Source: Georgfuchsia sp049276455
GTDB taxonomy: Bacteria; Pseudomonadota; Gammaproteobacteria; Burkholderiales; Rhodocyclaceae
Reading direction: 5' to 3'
Length of the DNA: 64,000 nucleotides
Assembly (NCBI GenBank): GCA_049276455.1
Contig: JBASWL010000200.1
Location: 14,798 to 78,797 of the forward strand
A model generated the notes under the pieces. The model was not told the DNA's origin, did no database searches, and was given only the letters and a program-made list of their open reading frames with translations. The position numbers were made by a program, and so were the translations under genes. Shown in pieces: positions 45,260-54,330 of this stretch (position 1 is the first letter of the stretch; every line of letters begins with the position of its first letter).

Positions 45260-45802
45260 TTATTTTGCCAAAGGCGGACGCGGGACGAAACAGCAGACAT
45301 GACCCATCTCGTCAAATTCAACCTGGCATGCCGTCACGAGTTGTTCTCGCAATCGCTTTCTGGCACGCTGAACACGGGATTTTGCGGCGGGTAGCGTCAG
45401 CCCCAGGTGGTCTGCAAAAGCTCGCTGGGAAAGCCCTTCTACGTCACAAAGGGTAATGGCCTCACGGTCTTCGACGGAAAGCTCTGAAAGTACTCTTGGC
45501 AGACAATGGGAAAGCGCATCTACCGGTTCAGGCAACTCAGCCTCGGCAAACCCGGGCATTTCCTCGTCCAGTGAAACTTCCTCTCGGCTCAGACGGTAGC
45601 GGTCAACGAGTAGATTCCGGGCGACCTGAAAGAGCCACGCCCTACGGTTGTCAATGCTGCACAGTCCGTTATCCAATCGCGTGGCGCGGAGAAAGACTTC
45701 CTGCACCAGATCATTAGCTTCCTGAACATCCGGAATCCGGCTAGCCACGAAGAGAAGGAGTTCACGCTGGTGAGCATCCCAAGCGTCAATAATGCACTTC
45801 AC
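45260..45802 (-). CDS. sigZ: ECF-like RNA polymerase sigma factor SigZ with Cys-rich tail
   Basis: A 180-residue group IV sigma factor with region 2 (DVQEANDLVQEVFLRATR, RAWLFQVARNLLVDRYR) and region 4 (LSVEDREAITLCDVEGLSQRAFADHLGLTLPAAKSRVQRARKRLR). The C-terminus continues with CQVEFDEMGHVCCFVPRPP: three cysteines and a histidine, a tail typical of SigZ, that could bind a metal or sense redox. No anti-sigma gene is next to it, so the tail may itself be the sensor. The start is GTG at 45802 with a poor SD. It likely controls the downstream permease and thiol protein. Confidence 0.9.
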   Translation of the reverse strand: MKCIIDAWDAHQRELLLFVASRIPDVQEANDLVQEVFLRATRLDNGLCSIDNRRAWLFQVARNLLVDRYRLSREEVSLDEEMPGFAEAELPEPVDALSHCLPRVLSELSVEDREAITLCDVEGLSQRAFADHLGLTLPAAKSRVQRARKRLREQLVTACQVEFDEMGHVCCFVPRPPLAK

Positions 45803-45927
45803 GGGTGGCCCCGAGTTGGACTATGCCTTGCTGACAGCATTCTCTTGGGACCAATGAGTAAAGCCATGCTCTAACTGAAATTGAATGATTGGAAGTCCAC
45901 ATTGTAAGGGCCTTGCCAGAGAAAACA

Positions 45928-46078
45928 GCACCATGGAAATCGAATCCGCGCTGGTTTCCAACCCATTGGTAGCTGAGGCGGCGCTTGTTGTGCTCACTGG
46001 CCAAGGACGACGAGATCACGCAGGACGTATCGACGCTGGAGAAGGCGATCCTGTAGTAACTCAAGCAGACGGCCTGAG
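45928..46078 (+). pseudogene. Truncated, internally deleted acs 3' copy
   Basis: Bases 45928-45983 match acs 43405-43460 at 53 of 56 positions; from 45984 the match resumes at acs 43670 and runs to the stop region (46075-46077). The 209 bp lost lie between two copies of GCGGCG, a deletion by short repeat. The three changes in the first part fall at codon third positions. The reading frame shifts inside the copy, so it is not functional. Confidence 0.88.
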
Positions 46079-46112
46079 TTGCTCAGTCGGATTTTCGTGG
46101 AGGTATAAAACC

Positions 46113-49100
46113 CTACGCAGGCAGTGTATAGCCCCTCTCGCGGAACAGCCTGAGACAGGCATCGGCGACTACAGGATCGTACGCTGACCCGCGCCCTCGC
46201 TCGATTTCCGCCAAGGCTTTGTCGATGCCCATGCCAGGTCGATAGGGCCGGTGCGAGGATATCGCCTCGACCACATCGGCCACTGCCATGATGCGTGCTT
46301 CGAACAGGATTTCCTCGCCCTTGAGGCCCTGCGGATAGCCGCTGCCATTGATGCGCTCATGGTGCTGCAACGCGACCTGTGCAACCGGCCACGGAAACTC
46401 CACAGACTTCAGTACGTCGTAACCCGCCTGGGGATGTCCCTGTATCAGCTGATACTCGATCGCGCTCAGCTTGCCGGGCTTGGAAAGGATTTCCGATGGA
46501 ATGTTGATCTTGCCGATGTCGTGCAGGGAGCCGGCGACTTTCAATCCCTCCTGCCGGTTCTCGTCAAGGCCGAGTTCGGCGCCAATGGCGACCGCAATCT
46601 CCGCCACCCGCCGCTCGTGGCCGGCGGTATAGGGATCGCGCAATTCGCTCATGATCGTCGCCACTTCCACCGTACCCATGAACGCGGTCTTGAGTTCTCC
46701 GATGTAATGCTGGATCGCTTCCTCGGCGCGCTTTTTCTCGGAGATGTCCTGGATCAGTCCGATCACCGCCGGCCGGTTTTTATAATTGGCTTGCATGCCG
46801 TGCACACCGACCTCGATGATCGAGCCATCCTTGCGCAGGGCAGTGAATTCGTAGGCTACGTTTATCTCATGGCCTTCGATGCGGGTGCGAATGTTCTCGG
46901 CAACGACACCGCGATCCTTCTCGGCAACCAGCGACAAGATATTGCGACCGATCAGCTCGGCAGCGGACTCGTAGCCGAAAATTTCGGCGAAGCGCGGATT
47001 CACATAGGCGAACTTGTCATCCTGGATGATGTAGCTGCCGGCAATCCCTTGTTCGACCAGGCCGCGAAACTGTTTTTCAGCCTCGCGCAAGTCCTTCTCC
47101 GCTTTCATCCGCGCCGCTTCGCGCGCGTAGTTGTCGAGCGCGAAAGAGATATCAAGCGCCATCTCATCGAGCGTCGCAACCAGTTCCTGCGAGAAGAACC
47201 CCAAATCGTCGGCGTAAAGATTGATGGCGCCGATCACGGCATCGCCCTGGCGGATCGGAAACTTGGCCGCGGCGCGTACGCCGGCGCGCCGGGCCACCTC
47301 GTGCCACGGTGCCATTGCCGGATCATGGAGGAAATCATTGCTGATTACATGGGCGCCAGAAAGAATTATCTGTCCGGTGAGTCCCTTTCTCAGGCGGCTC
47401 GCGCCGTCCTGCTGAAGGTCAAGTTGATCGATATAGCCAGTGTCCGTGCCGTATCTTGCAGCCACCTTCAGTTGCGGATCGTCCTGCTCGATCAAGCCGA
47501 TCCAGGCGAAGCGGAAGCGGCCATGCTCCACGGCGATGCGGCACACGGCCTGGAACAGCTCCTCGCGGCTCGTGACGCGCACAATCGTCTGGTTGGTCTG
47601 GGACAGCATGTCATAGAGGTCTTTCTGCCGCGCCAGCGCCAGCTCCGCTTGCCTGCGCTGCGATTCGCGGACGAAGGTTTCGAGCGCAAAATCGATATCC
47701 CTGGTCATTTCAAGCAGCAGGTGTTGCGCCTGTTCATCAAAGGCGTTTGTCTCATCGGCATACAAGGTAATGGTGCCAACCGTGGTGCCGTTTCGACTCA
47801 GGGGCAGGGCCGCCGATGCTTTGATGCCAAAAGGCGCGGCACGCTCACGCCATGGTGCCATGATCGGATCAATCTGGAAATCCTGACACCAAACCGGACG
47901 GTTTTCTCTGGCTGCCGTGCCCGTTGGTCCGCGACCCAGTGGTTTGCCGGGATCCGCTGTAACTTCAAGTCCTTGAAGATACTCGTCGATGTGATCGCCA
48001 AATGTGGCGACAGCTGTGATGATTGACGTGTTCGGGTCGACAAGGCCAATCCATGCCATCTTCATGCCGCCAAACTCTACCGCAATGCGGCAGATTCGCG
48101 GGAACAACTCTTCCTCGTCGGTACTGCGCACAATGGCCTCGTTACACTGGCTCAGCGCGGCGTAGAGTTGCGTGTGCCGCAGGATTTTCGCCTCGGCTGC
48201 CTTGCGCTCGGTAATGTCGCGGATGATGCCGGTGAAATACCGGTACTCTCCCACGCTCCATTCCGCCAGCGAGAGATCGATAGGGAATTCGCTGGCGTCC
48301 TTGCGCCGTCCTGCCAGTTCGACGGTTGCTTTGCCAATGACGTGTTGCTCGCCGCCGGATTGCACCCGCTTCATGCCAGCGAGATGCCGCTCATGGAAGC
48401 GCTCCGGCATCAGCAGGGTCAGCGGTTGCCCAATGATTTCGGTTTCCGCGTAGCCGAACATGCGCTCGGCGCCAGGGTTCCATTTGACGATGATTCCCGA
48501 ACTGTCCGCGGTGACGATGGCATCGGGGGCGGTCTGGACGACTGCGCGATAGCGTGCCGCGCTGGAGGCCAGCTCCTCGGCAGCATGGACTCTTTCCGCA
48601 TAATGGCGCAGGCGTTGTTGCCGCCCGATGAGGCTTAGCGCCATGCCGGCGGCAAGCAGCAGCACGGCAATGATACCCGCCGTCAGCCACAGGGAACTCT
48701 GGATCGATGCCAGAAATTCATCCTTGTCCATGCGCGTGAGCAGGAACCACGGCGTGTCGGGCACTTTGCGCAGCGCCGCAATGATCGGTACCCCGCGATA
48801 ATCCGTTCCTTCGACAATGCCTTCCTGCCCGAGTACGGCTTTCACCGCGGGTTTGTCAATTTCGGTCAGCGGGTAGTGCAGCGTGAGGGCCGTGTTCTTG
48901 CGGTAGCGAAGCTGGTTCAGATACTGCACGTTGTCGCCATCGCGGCGCACCAGCAGCGTCTCTGCGGAAGGGCTCTGCGTGGGCCAGAGTTCGATCAAGG
49001 GATAAAGGTTTCTGCCAGGGTCGACTTCCAGCATCACGACACCCAATGGCCGGCCGCCGGCCACAGGCTCGAAAATGGGTACCAGCAGCGTGAGGTGGGG

Positions 49101-50249
49101 TGCCTCTCCCGCTTGATCGACGTGAAAATCATCCAGACTGACCTTGTTCGACCGCAGCGCATGGCGGGCAGTGTCGAGTTCCCTGGCATTGGGCGATATA
49201 TCGGGAACAGAAAACCGCGCAATGCCTTGCGCGTCGATCAGGTGGATTTCAGCGTACCCAAAGGATTCCCGGATCTGGTACAGCCAGATGTCAAGCTGAT
49301 CACGGGATTGCGCGTCATGCGGGCTGCCGAGGGCGCGTTGCACCAGAGCGGCGAAAGCGGGGTTCCCGTACAACAGCGCCGCGTCGCCGAGACGTTCCCC
49401 GCGCCACTTCACCAGCTGTTCCACTTTCAGGTCGGCAACGGCGGACAACTCGCGTTCGATCGAGGCGCGTTGCTGATTCACGTCATTTTCGTAATAGATA
49501 CTGCCGACCTTGAACAGGCCAAGCGCCATGAGCAAAAAAATGAGCATGTAGAAATGCGATGCACTCCTTGTTTCCGCGTCGATTTGCCGGCTGGCTGCCC
49601 ACGCCCGCGGTTTGGCGATTGCCAGCAGGGCCGCGCCAAGCGCCGTCAACACGATGATCGTTGTCAGCGCGGGCGGTATGAACTTCCCGCCATAGAGCAG
49701 CGGTTTGCCGATCAGATAGGCAAGCAGGAAGACAGTGCAGGCCAGCGTCAAAACGGCAGCAAGCCAAAAACCTGCCATGGTCCATTCGGCGCGATCAGGA
49801 TACGACCTGAGCACGGCCGCCAGCGACAAGCCGGTGAGCAGGAAACACAATGCCGTTACCGGCGACATATGCCCGAGGGGCGCATGGTCCAGCGTTCCGG
49901 AGATGGTCAAGCCGAGGTGTTCGATATCGGGATGTATGCCCTGGTACGAGAGGATAAACAGCAGCAGGGCGAACAGGGCGCCGGATGAGCCGATCACGAT
50001 GCCGACAAGTTGCGCCGTGCGGCTTGGCGATGTGCGCGCAGTGGAGAATATTGCGGCGCCAAACAGCATGGACAACAGTGCGGTGCTGGGCGCCATCGGA
50101 ATCCATCCGCGGCCCAGGCTGGCCAGCACGGGAAGGCCGAAAATCCATCCGGCAAGGGCAATCAAGCCAAGGATAGCAGCCAGCGCGCCGGCCGCCCTGG
50201 CGATTGCGTTTGCAATGTGTTTGCCTGCTTGCGGCTCCGTATCTGGCAT
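46113..50249 (-). CDS. Multi-domain membrane sensor with HD-GYP c-di-GMP phosphodiesterase
   Basis: A 1378-residue signalling protein. The layout is: a membrane region with about seven helices (residues 15-215), another helix near 233-250, a periplasmic Cache-type sensor (about 255-515), a helix (about 520-545), PAS (about 560-680), GAF (about 690-850), a second GAF (about 870-1030), PAS (about 1050-1165) and an HD-GYP domain (about 1180-1375). The last has SLHDIGKINIP with the metal-binding HD, and HHERINGSGYPQGLKG. The GYP motif is intact, so it should degrade c-di-GMP in response to external and internal signals. It is isolated, with the acs relic after it. Confidence 0.93.
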   Translation of the reverse strand: MPDTEPQAGKHIANAIARAAGALAAILGLIALAGWIFGLPVLASLGRGWIPMAPSTALLSMLFGAAIFSTARTSPSRTAQLVGIVIGSSGALFALLLFILSYQGIHPDIEHLGLTISGTLDHAPLGHMSPVTALCFLLTGLSLAAVLRSYPDRAEWTMAGFWLAAVLTLACTVFLLAYLIGKPLLYGGKFIPPALTTIIVLTALGAALLAIAKPRAWAASRQIDAETRSASHFYMLIFLLMALGLFKVGSIYYENDVNQQRASIERELSAVADLKVEQLVKWRGERLGDAALLYGNPAFAALVQRALGSPHDAQSRDQLDIWLYQIRESFGYAEIHLIDAQGIARFSVPDISPNARELDTARHALRSNKVSLDDFHVDQAGEAPHLTLLVPIFEPVAGGRPLGVVMLEVDPGRNLYPLIELWPTQSPSAETLLVRRDGDNVQYLNQLRYRKNTALTLHYPLTEIDKPAVKAVLGQEGIVEGTDYRGVPIIAALRKVPDTPWFLLTRMDKDEFLASIQSSLWLTAGIIAVLLLAAGMALSLIGRQQRLRHYAERVHAAEELASSAARYRAVVQTAPDAIVTADSSGIIVKWNPGAERMFGYAETEIIGQPLTLLMPERFHERHLAGMKRVQSGGEQHVIGKATVELAGRRKDASEFPIDLSLAEWSVGEYRYFTGIIRDITERKAAEAKILRHTQLYAALSQCNEAIVRSTDEEELFPRICRIAVEFGGMKMAWIGLVDPNTSIITAVATFGDHIDEYLQGLEVTADPGKPLGRGPTGTAARENRPVWCQDFQIDPIMAPWRERAAPFGIKASAALPLSRNGTTVGTITLYADETNAFDEQAQHLLLEMTRDIDFALETFVRESQRRQAELALARQKDLYDMLSQTNQTIVRVTSREELFQAVCRIAVEHGRFRFAWIGLIEQDDPQLKVAARYGTDTGYIDQLDLQQDGASRLRKGLTGQIILSGAHVISNDFLHDPAMAPWHEVARRAGVRAAAKFPIRQGDAVIGAINLYADDLGFFSQELVATLDEMALDISFALDNYAREAARMKAEKDLREAEKQFRGLVEQGIAGSYIIQDDKFAYVNPRFAEIFGYESAAELIGRNILSLVAEKDRGVVAENIRTRIEGHEINVAYEFTALRKDGSIIEVGVHGMQANYKNRPAVIGLIQDISEKKRAEEAIQHYIGELKTAFMGTVEVATIMSELRDPYTAGHERRVAEIAVAIGAELGLDENRQEGLKVAGSLHDIGKINIPSEILSKPGKLSAIEYQLIQGHPQAGYDVLKSVEFPWPVAQVALQHHERINGSGYPQGLKGEEILFEARIMAVADVVEAISSHRPYRPGMGIDKALAEIERGRGSAYDPVVADACLRLFRERGYTLPA

Positions 50250-50497
50250 TACTGCATTACTCCCGGAAAAAGGGAAAGCGCCTCGGAGAATCCCATGAAT
50301 GTCCTTTTCTATCTAATTGGCATTCATGCATTGGAAATGCACGTATGGAAAGGTTACTCTCAAATTATGCGGTTAACAAGTCGATATAAACAGCCATGCT
50401 ATTGTAACGGGATATTCTGTTTAATTTCCTTCCATGCTTTGCCGACACATGCCGATGTACGGCACAATGGCAGCCTTGTCATGTTGTCGATACATTC

Positions 50498-51676
50498 ATG
50501 GAAATCCTGATTGTTTTTCTGCTTGGCGTTGCCTGTGGCGGTGTCGCGCTGTGGCTGGTGATGCGGGCGAAGCTGGAGACGCTGAAGCAGGCAGAGGCAT
50601 CGCTCACGACCGCTTTCCAGGCACTCTCGGCCGAGGCCTTGCGCCACAACAACCAGTCCTTCCTCGCCCTGGCCGAGACCCATCTCAAGTCGTTTCAGGA
50701 AGGCGCGAGAAGCGATCTGGAAAAACGCCAGCAGGCCATCGTCGATCTGGTGACGCCGGTCAGACAGAGCCTCGACAAGTTCGAGCAGCGCGTCGGCGAA
50801 GTGGAAAAGGCCCGTGTCGGCGCCTACGAGTCGCTGACGGTGCAAGTCAAGTCCCTGCTGGAAACGCAGGGCGAACTGCGCCACGAAACGGCCAATCTGG
50901 TGAAGGCGCTGCGTGCGCCGCAGACGCGCGGGCGCTGGGGCGAACTGCAATTGAAGCGCGTGGTCGAGATGGCGGGCATGCTCGACCACTGCGATTTCCA
51001 CGAGCAGGCCAATACCGATACCGAGGAAGGGCGCTTGCGGCCGGACATGGTGGTGCGCCTGCCGGGCGGGCGCAATATCGTGGTCGATGCCAAGGCGCCG
51101 CTCGCGGCCTATCTCGAATCACTCGAAACCGACGACCCGGCCCAGCAAAAGCACAAGCTGCAGGATCACGCGCGCCAGGTACGCGAGCACCTGACCAAGC
51201 TCGGGCGCAAATCGTATTGGGAACAGTTCGAGCCGACGCCGGAATTCGTCGTGCTGTTCCTGCCCGGCGAAACTTTCTATTCTGCCGCGCTCGAAGCCGA
51301 TCCTTCGTTGATCGAGTCCGGCGTCGAGCAAAAGGTGATTCTCGCCACGCCGACCACCTTGATCGCCCTGCTGCGCGCCGTGGCCTATGGCTGGAAGCAG
51401 GAAGCCCTGGCCGATAATGCCAAGGAGATATCCGCGCTGGGCAAGGATTTGTATACCCGCCTTGCCGTGCTTGCCGATCATTGGGGCGATGTTGGCAGGC
51501 ACATCGGCAATGCAGTCGGGGCCTACAACAAGGCGGTGGCGTCGCTGGAGACGCGCGTGCTGGTCACGGCGCGCAGGTTCCGCGATCTGAAGGTGGTGTC
51601 CGAAGATCAGGCCCTGCGCGAGCAGAAGCAGATCGAGGCCGTGCCGCGCATACTGCAGGGGCCGGAAGAGAAATAA
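50498..51676 (+). CDS. rmuC: DNA recombination protein RmuC
   Basis: RmuC has an N-terminal membrane helix (MEILIVFLLGVACGGVALWLV), a coiled-coil region (about residues 30-130) and a PD-(D/E)XK nuclease-like core with RGRWGELQLKRVVE, RPDMVVRLPGGRNIVVDAKAPL and VVLFLPGETFYSAAL. It limits inversions at short inverted repeats in E. coli. Length 392 is normal. The 248 nt before it hold no other gene. Confidence 0.94.
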   Translation: MEILIVFLLGVACGGVALWLVMRAKLETLKQAEASLTTAFQALSAEALRHNNQSFLALAETHLKSFQEGARSDLEKRQQAIVDLVTPVRQSLDKFEQRVGEVEKARVGAYESLTVQVKSLLETQGELRHETANLVKALRAPQTRGRWGELQLKRVVEMAGMLDHCDFHEQANTDTEEGRLRPDMVVRLPGGRNIVVDAKAPLAAYLESLETDDPAQQKHKLQDHARQVREHLTKLGRKSYWEQFEPTPEFVVLFLPGETFYSAALEADPSLIESGVEQKVILATPTTLIALLRAVAYGWKQEALADNAKEISALGKDLYTRLAVLADHWGDVGRHIGNAVGAYNKAVASLETRVLVTARRFRDLKVVSEDQALREQKQIEAVPRILQGPEEK

Positions 51677-51780
51677 AACCTGGGTGGCTGCAATTATTGC
51701 GCTACCAAGTTGGTTAATACCGTGCTGGCCAATCTGTACTCATTTCAGGCCATGCCGATTTTGGCTTCAGGGCAGGCAGG

Positions 51781-52989
51781 CTAATCAGAGTAAAGATGAT
51801 TGCGTGTAAAGGGGTAGGGCAGGCTGCCGTCCTCATGCATTTTTCCTGCCAGCACCTGATGCAAGGACATCCAGCCGCGACTGAAGGCGTGCGCAGAGCC
51901 ACCCATGTAGATGCGCCAGATGCGGTATTTTTCTTCGCCAACCAGTTCGCGTGCGCGCGCGCCATTGGCTTCCAGCCGTTCTACCCAGTGCCATAGTGTC
52001 TTTGCGTAATGCGGGCGCAGTGATTCGACGTCGAGACATTCGAGCCCGGCTTTGCCCAGAGCTTCAAGGACGCGCGATACATGCACCAGATCGCCGCCGG
52101 GGAAAACGTATTGCTCGACGAATTTGCTGATGCCACTGCGCAATCCCTCGCTATCGATGCTGGCTGCGGTGATGCCGTGGTTCATGATCAGACCGCCGGT
52201 CTTGAGCAGCTTGAACATGGAGCGGAAGTAGGTGTCAAGATTGTGACGACCCACATGTTCGAACATGCCGACAGATGCAATCTTGTCGAAGGGCTGCTCG
52301 ACTTGTAATTCGCGGTAGTCCTGCAAGCGCACCTCAACCTGAGAGCCAAGCCCGCGTTTTTCGATTTCGCTCTGCACATGGGCATGCTGATCTTCCGATA
52401 GCGTGATGCCAGTGCCAAGCACGCCGTAATGCTCCGCAGCCCAGAACAGCAGGCCACCCCAGCCGCAACCGATGTCGAGCAGGCGTTCGCCGGGCTTGAG
52501 CATGAGCTTGCGGCAGATCAGGTCCAGCTTTTGTTCCTGGGCGCGTTCGAGGCTGTCATCAGGGTGGCGAAAATAGGCGCAGGAATAGACCATGCGCGGG
52601 TCGAGCCAGAGACGATAGAACTCGTTCGAGACATCGTAGTGGTGGCCGATGTTGCGTCGGTCGGCCGGACGCGTGTGGCGCAGCCAGGCAAAGGTGGCGC
52701 TGCCCTTCGGATCCCGCGCCGTGATGGCATCGCAAAGTTCTTCGCCGATGTCGAGAATATGGCGGATGTCGCCTTCGAGATCGAATTTCTGTTCGACATA
52801 GGCTCGGGCAAGAGAACCCAGTGTCGGTGTCACCAGCGCGCGAACTGCCTCCGGCGAGTGCAGCCGCAGCAGCACTTTTTCAGGCACTTTGGGAACATAT
52901 TCCGCCTCGTCCCAGAAGATCACGCGCAACGGCAGCCTGCGGCTGTCAAGCCGCTGTATGGCCTGCCTGATCCAGAGCTTCTTCCACAT
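51781..52989 (-). CDS. cfa: Cyclopropane-fatty-acyl-phospholipid synthase
   Basis: Cfa methylenates unsaturated acyl chains of membrane lipids using SAM, usually at stationary phase or under acid stress. It has RRNIGHHYDVSNEFYRLWLD, YSCAYF, the SAM-binding LLDIGCGWGGLLFWAA and SVGMFEHVGRHNLDTYF. The 402-residue length fits. It is monocistronic by spacing. Confidence 0.95.
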   Translation of the reverse strand: MWKKLWIRQAIQRLDSRRLPLRVIFWDEAEYVPKVPEKVLLRLHSPEAVRALVTPTLGSLARAYVEQKFDLEGDIRHILDIGEELCDAITARDPKGSATFAWLRHTRPADRRNIGHHYDVSNEFYRLWLDPRMVYSCAYFRHPDDSLERAQEQKLDLICRKLMLKPGERLLDIGCGWGGLLFWAAEHYGVLGTGITLSEDQHAHVQSEIEKRGLGSQVEVRLQDYRELQVEQPFDKIASVGMFEHVGRHNLDTYFRSMFKLLKTGGLIMNHGITAASIDSEGLRSGISKFVEQYVFPGGDLVHVSRVLEALGKAGLECLDVESLRPHYAKTLWHWVERLEANGARARELVGEEKYRIWRIYMGGSAHAFSRGWMSLHQVLAGKMHEDGSLPYPFTRNHLYSD

Positions 52990-53090
52990 TCACATCTCCT
53001 GAAGAGATGAGTTGGACAAAGTGATGCGATTACATTATTCGTCGATTGGTTTCCGGACGAATGTCAATCTTATGCCATTCACCAGTAACG

Positions 53091-54323
53091 TCAATCCAGC
53101 ACGTGAGACACCAGTCCATCAGCGAGCTTGGGCTCGAACCAGGTCGACTTGGGTGGCATCACCTCGCCGGCATCGGCTACCGCCATCAGGTCGGTCATGC
53201 GGGTGGGATAAAGCGCAAAGGCGACGGCCATTTCACCGCTGTCGATGCGTTGCTCGAGTTCGCCCAGGCCGCGGATGCCGCCGACGAAATCGATGCGCTT
53301 GTCGCGGCGCAGGTCGGCAATGCCGAGGATGGGGCCGAGCAGATTGTCCGAGAGCAGGCTGACATCGAGGCGCGCCACCGGATCGGCATGCGGTATCCGT
53401 TCGGGTTTGATCGCGAGCCTGAACCAGCGGCCGGGCAGGTACATGCCAAACTCGTTAGGCCGCGCCGGATGCACGGCAGAGGTGGCGGGTTCCACCGTAA
53501 AGCGCTCGCCGACGCGCGCCATGAATTCTGCTTCGGAGAGGCCATTCAGATCCTTGACGACACGGTTGTAGTCCAGGATTTTCATCTGGTGATGAGGGAA
53601 GATCACGGCGAGAAAATAATCCGCTTCCGAAGGTGGCGAGGCTGCCCTGGTTCTTGCCGCGGCAACCCGTGAGGCGGCGGCGGAGCGATGGTGGCCATCG
53701 GCGATGTAGAGCGCCGGCATGGCATCGAAGACACGGCCGAGTTGATCGATCTGAGCGGTATTCCGGATTACCCATATCTCATGGCGGATGCCGTCTGGAG
53801 CAGTAACATCTGCATCGGGCTGGCCGCTGCTCGCTGTGGCGATCAGCGCATCGGCCTCGCGCGAATCCGGGTAGGCGAGCAATACGGGGCCGGTCTGGGC
53901 GTTGAGCGCCTCGATCTGGCGTACGCGGTCGTCTTCCTTGTCGGGTCGGGTGAATTCATGCTTGCGGATGCGGTTGGTGTCGTAGTCGGCCACGGAAGCT
54001 GCAGCGACCAGACCCGTCTGGAAATGCGAGCCCATGGTCAGCCGATAAGCGTAGTAGCAGTCCGTGTCGTCGCGCTGCAGGATGCCATGGTCAAGCATCG
54101 ACTTCAGGTTGGCGGCAGCCTTGGCATAGACCTCGGGTGCATACGGATCGGTATCAGGCGGCAGGTCGATTTCGGGTTTCGAGATATGCAGGAAGCTCCA
54201 CGGCTTGCCATTGGCGCGGACACGAGCCTCGGCGGTAGACAACACGTCATAGGGTGGTGCGGCGATATCGGCGGCGCGGCCGGGGGCCGGGCGCAGGCCG
54301 CGAAAGGGTTTGATCAGGGGCAT
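53091..54323 (-). CDS. DUF1015 family protein
   Basis: A 410-residue soluble protein of the DUF1015 family, shown by the N-terminal FRGLRPAPGRAADIAAPPYDVLST, YYAYRLTMG, RKHEFTRPDKEDDR and IADGHHRSAAASRVAA. The HHRSA segment resembles a ParB-like nucleotide-binding motif. To my knowledge the role of this family is not firmly settled, although serine-linked functions have been discussed. It starts 7 nt after mfd, so the two may be cotranscribed. Confidence 0.9.
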   Translation of the reverse strand: MPLIKPFRGLRPAPGRAADIAAPPYDVLSTAEARVRANGKPWSFLHISKPEIDLPPDTDPYAPEVYAKAAANLKSMLDHGILQRDDTDCYYAYRLTMGSHFQTGLVAAASVADYDTNRIRKHEFTRPDKEDDRVRQIEALNAQTGPVLLAYPDSREADALIATASSGQPDADVTAPDGIRHEIWVIRNTAQIDQLGRVFDAMPALYIADGHHRSAAASRVAAARTRAASPPSEADYFLAVIFPHHQMKILDYNRVVKDLNGLSEAEFMARVGERFTVEPATSAVHPARPNEFGMYLPGRWFRLAIKPERIPHADPVARLDVSLLSDNLLGPILGIADLRRDKRIDFVGGIRGLGELEQRIDSGEMAVAFALYPTRMTDLMAVADAGEVMPPKSTWFEPKLADGLVSHVLD

Positions 54324-54330
54324 GTTGGGT

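Noticed and set aside
45786..46064. 92-codon minus-strand frame over the acs relic
   Set aside because: The sequence is explained by the acs 3' copy on the plus strand; this frame is its complement.
46251..48026. 591-codon open frame on the plus strand inside the HD-GYP gene
   Set aside because: It is the antisense shadow of a high-GC gene with clear PAS/GAF/HD-GYP domains; its translation has no recognisable motif.
50434..51417. 327-codon frame overlapping rmuC in another frame
   Set aside because: Arg/Gly/Ala-rich shadow; the RmuC frame has all family motifs.
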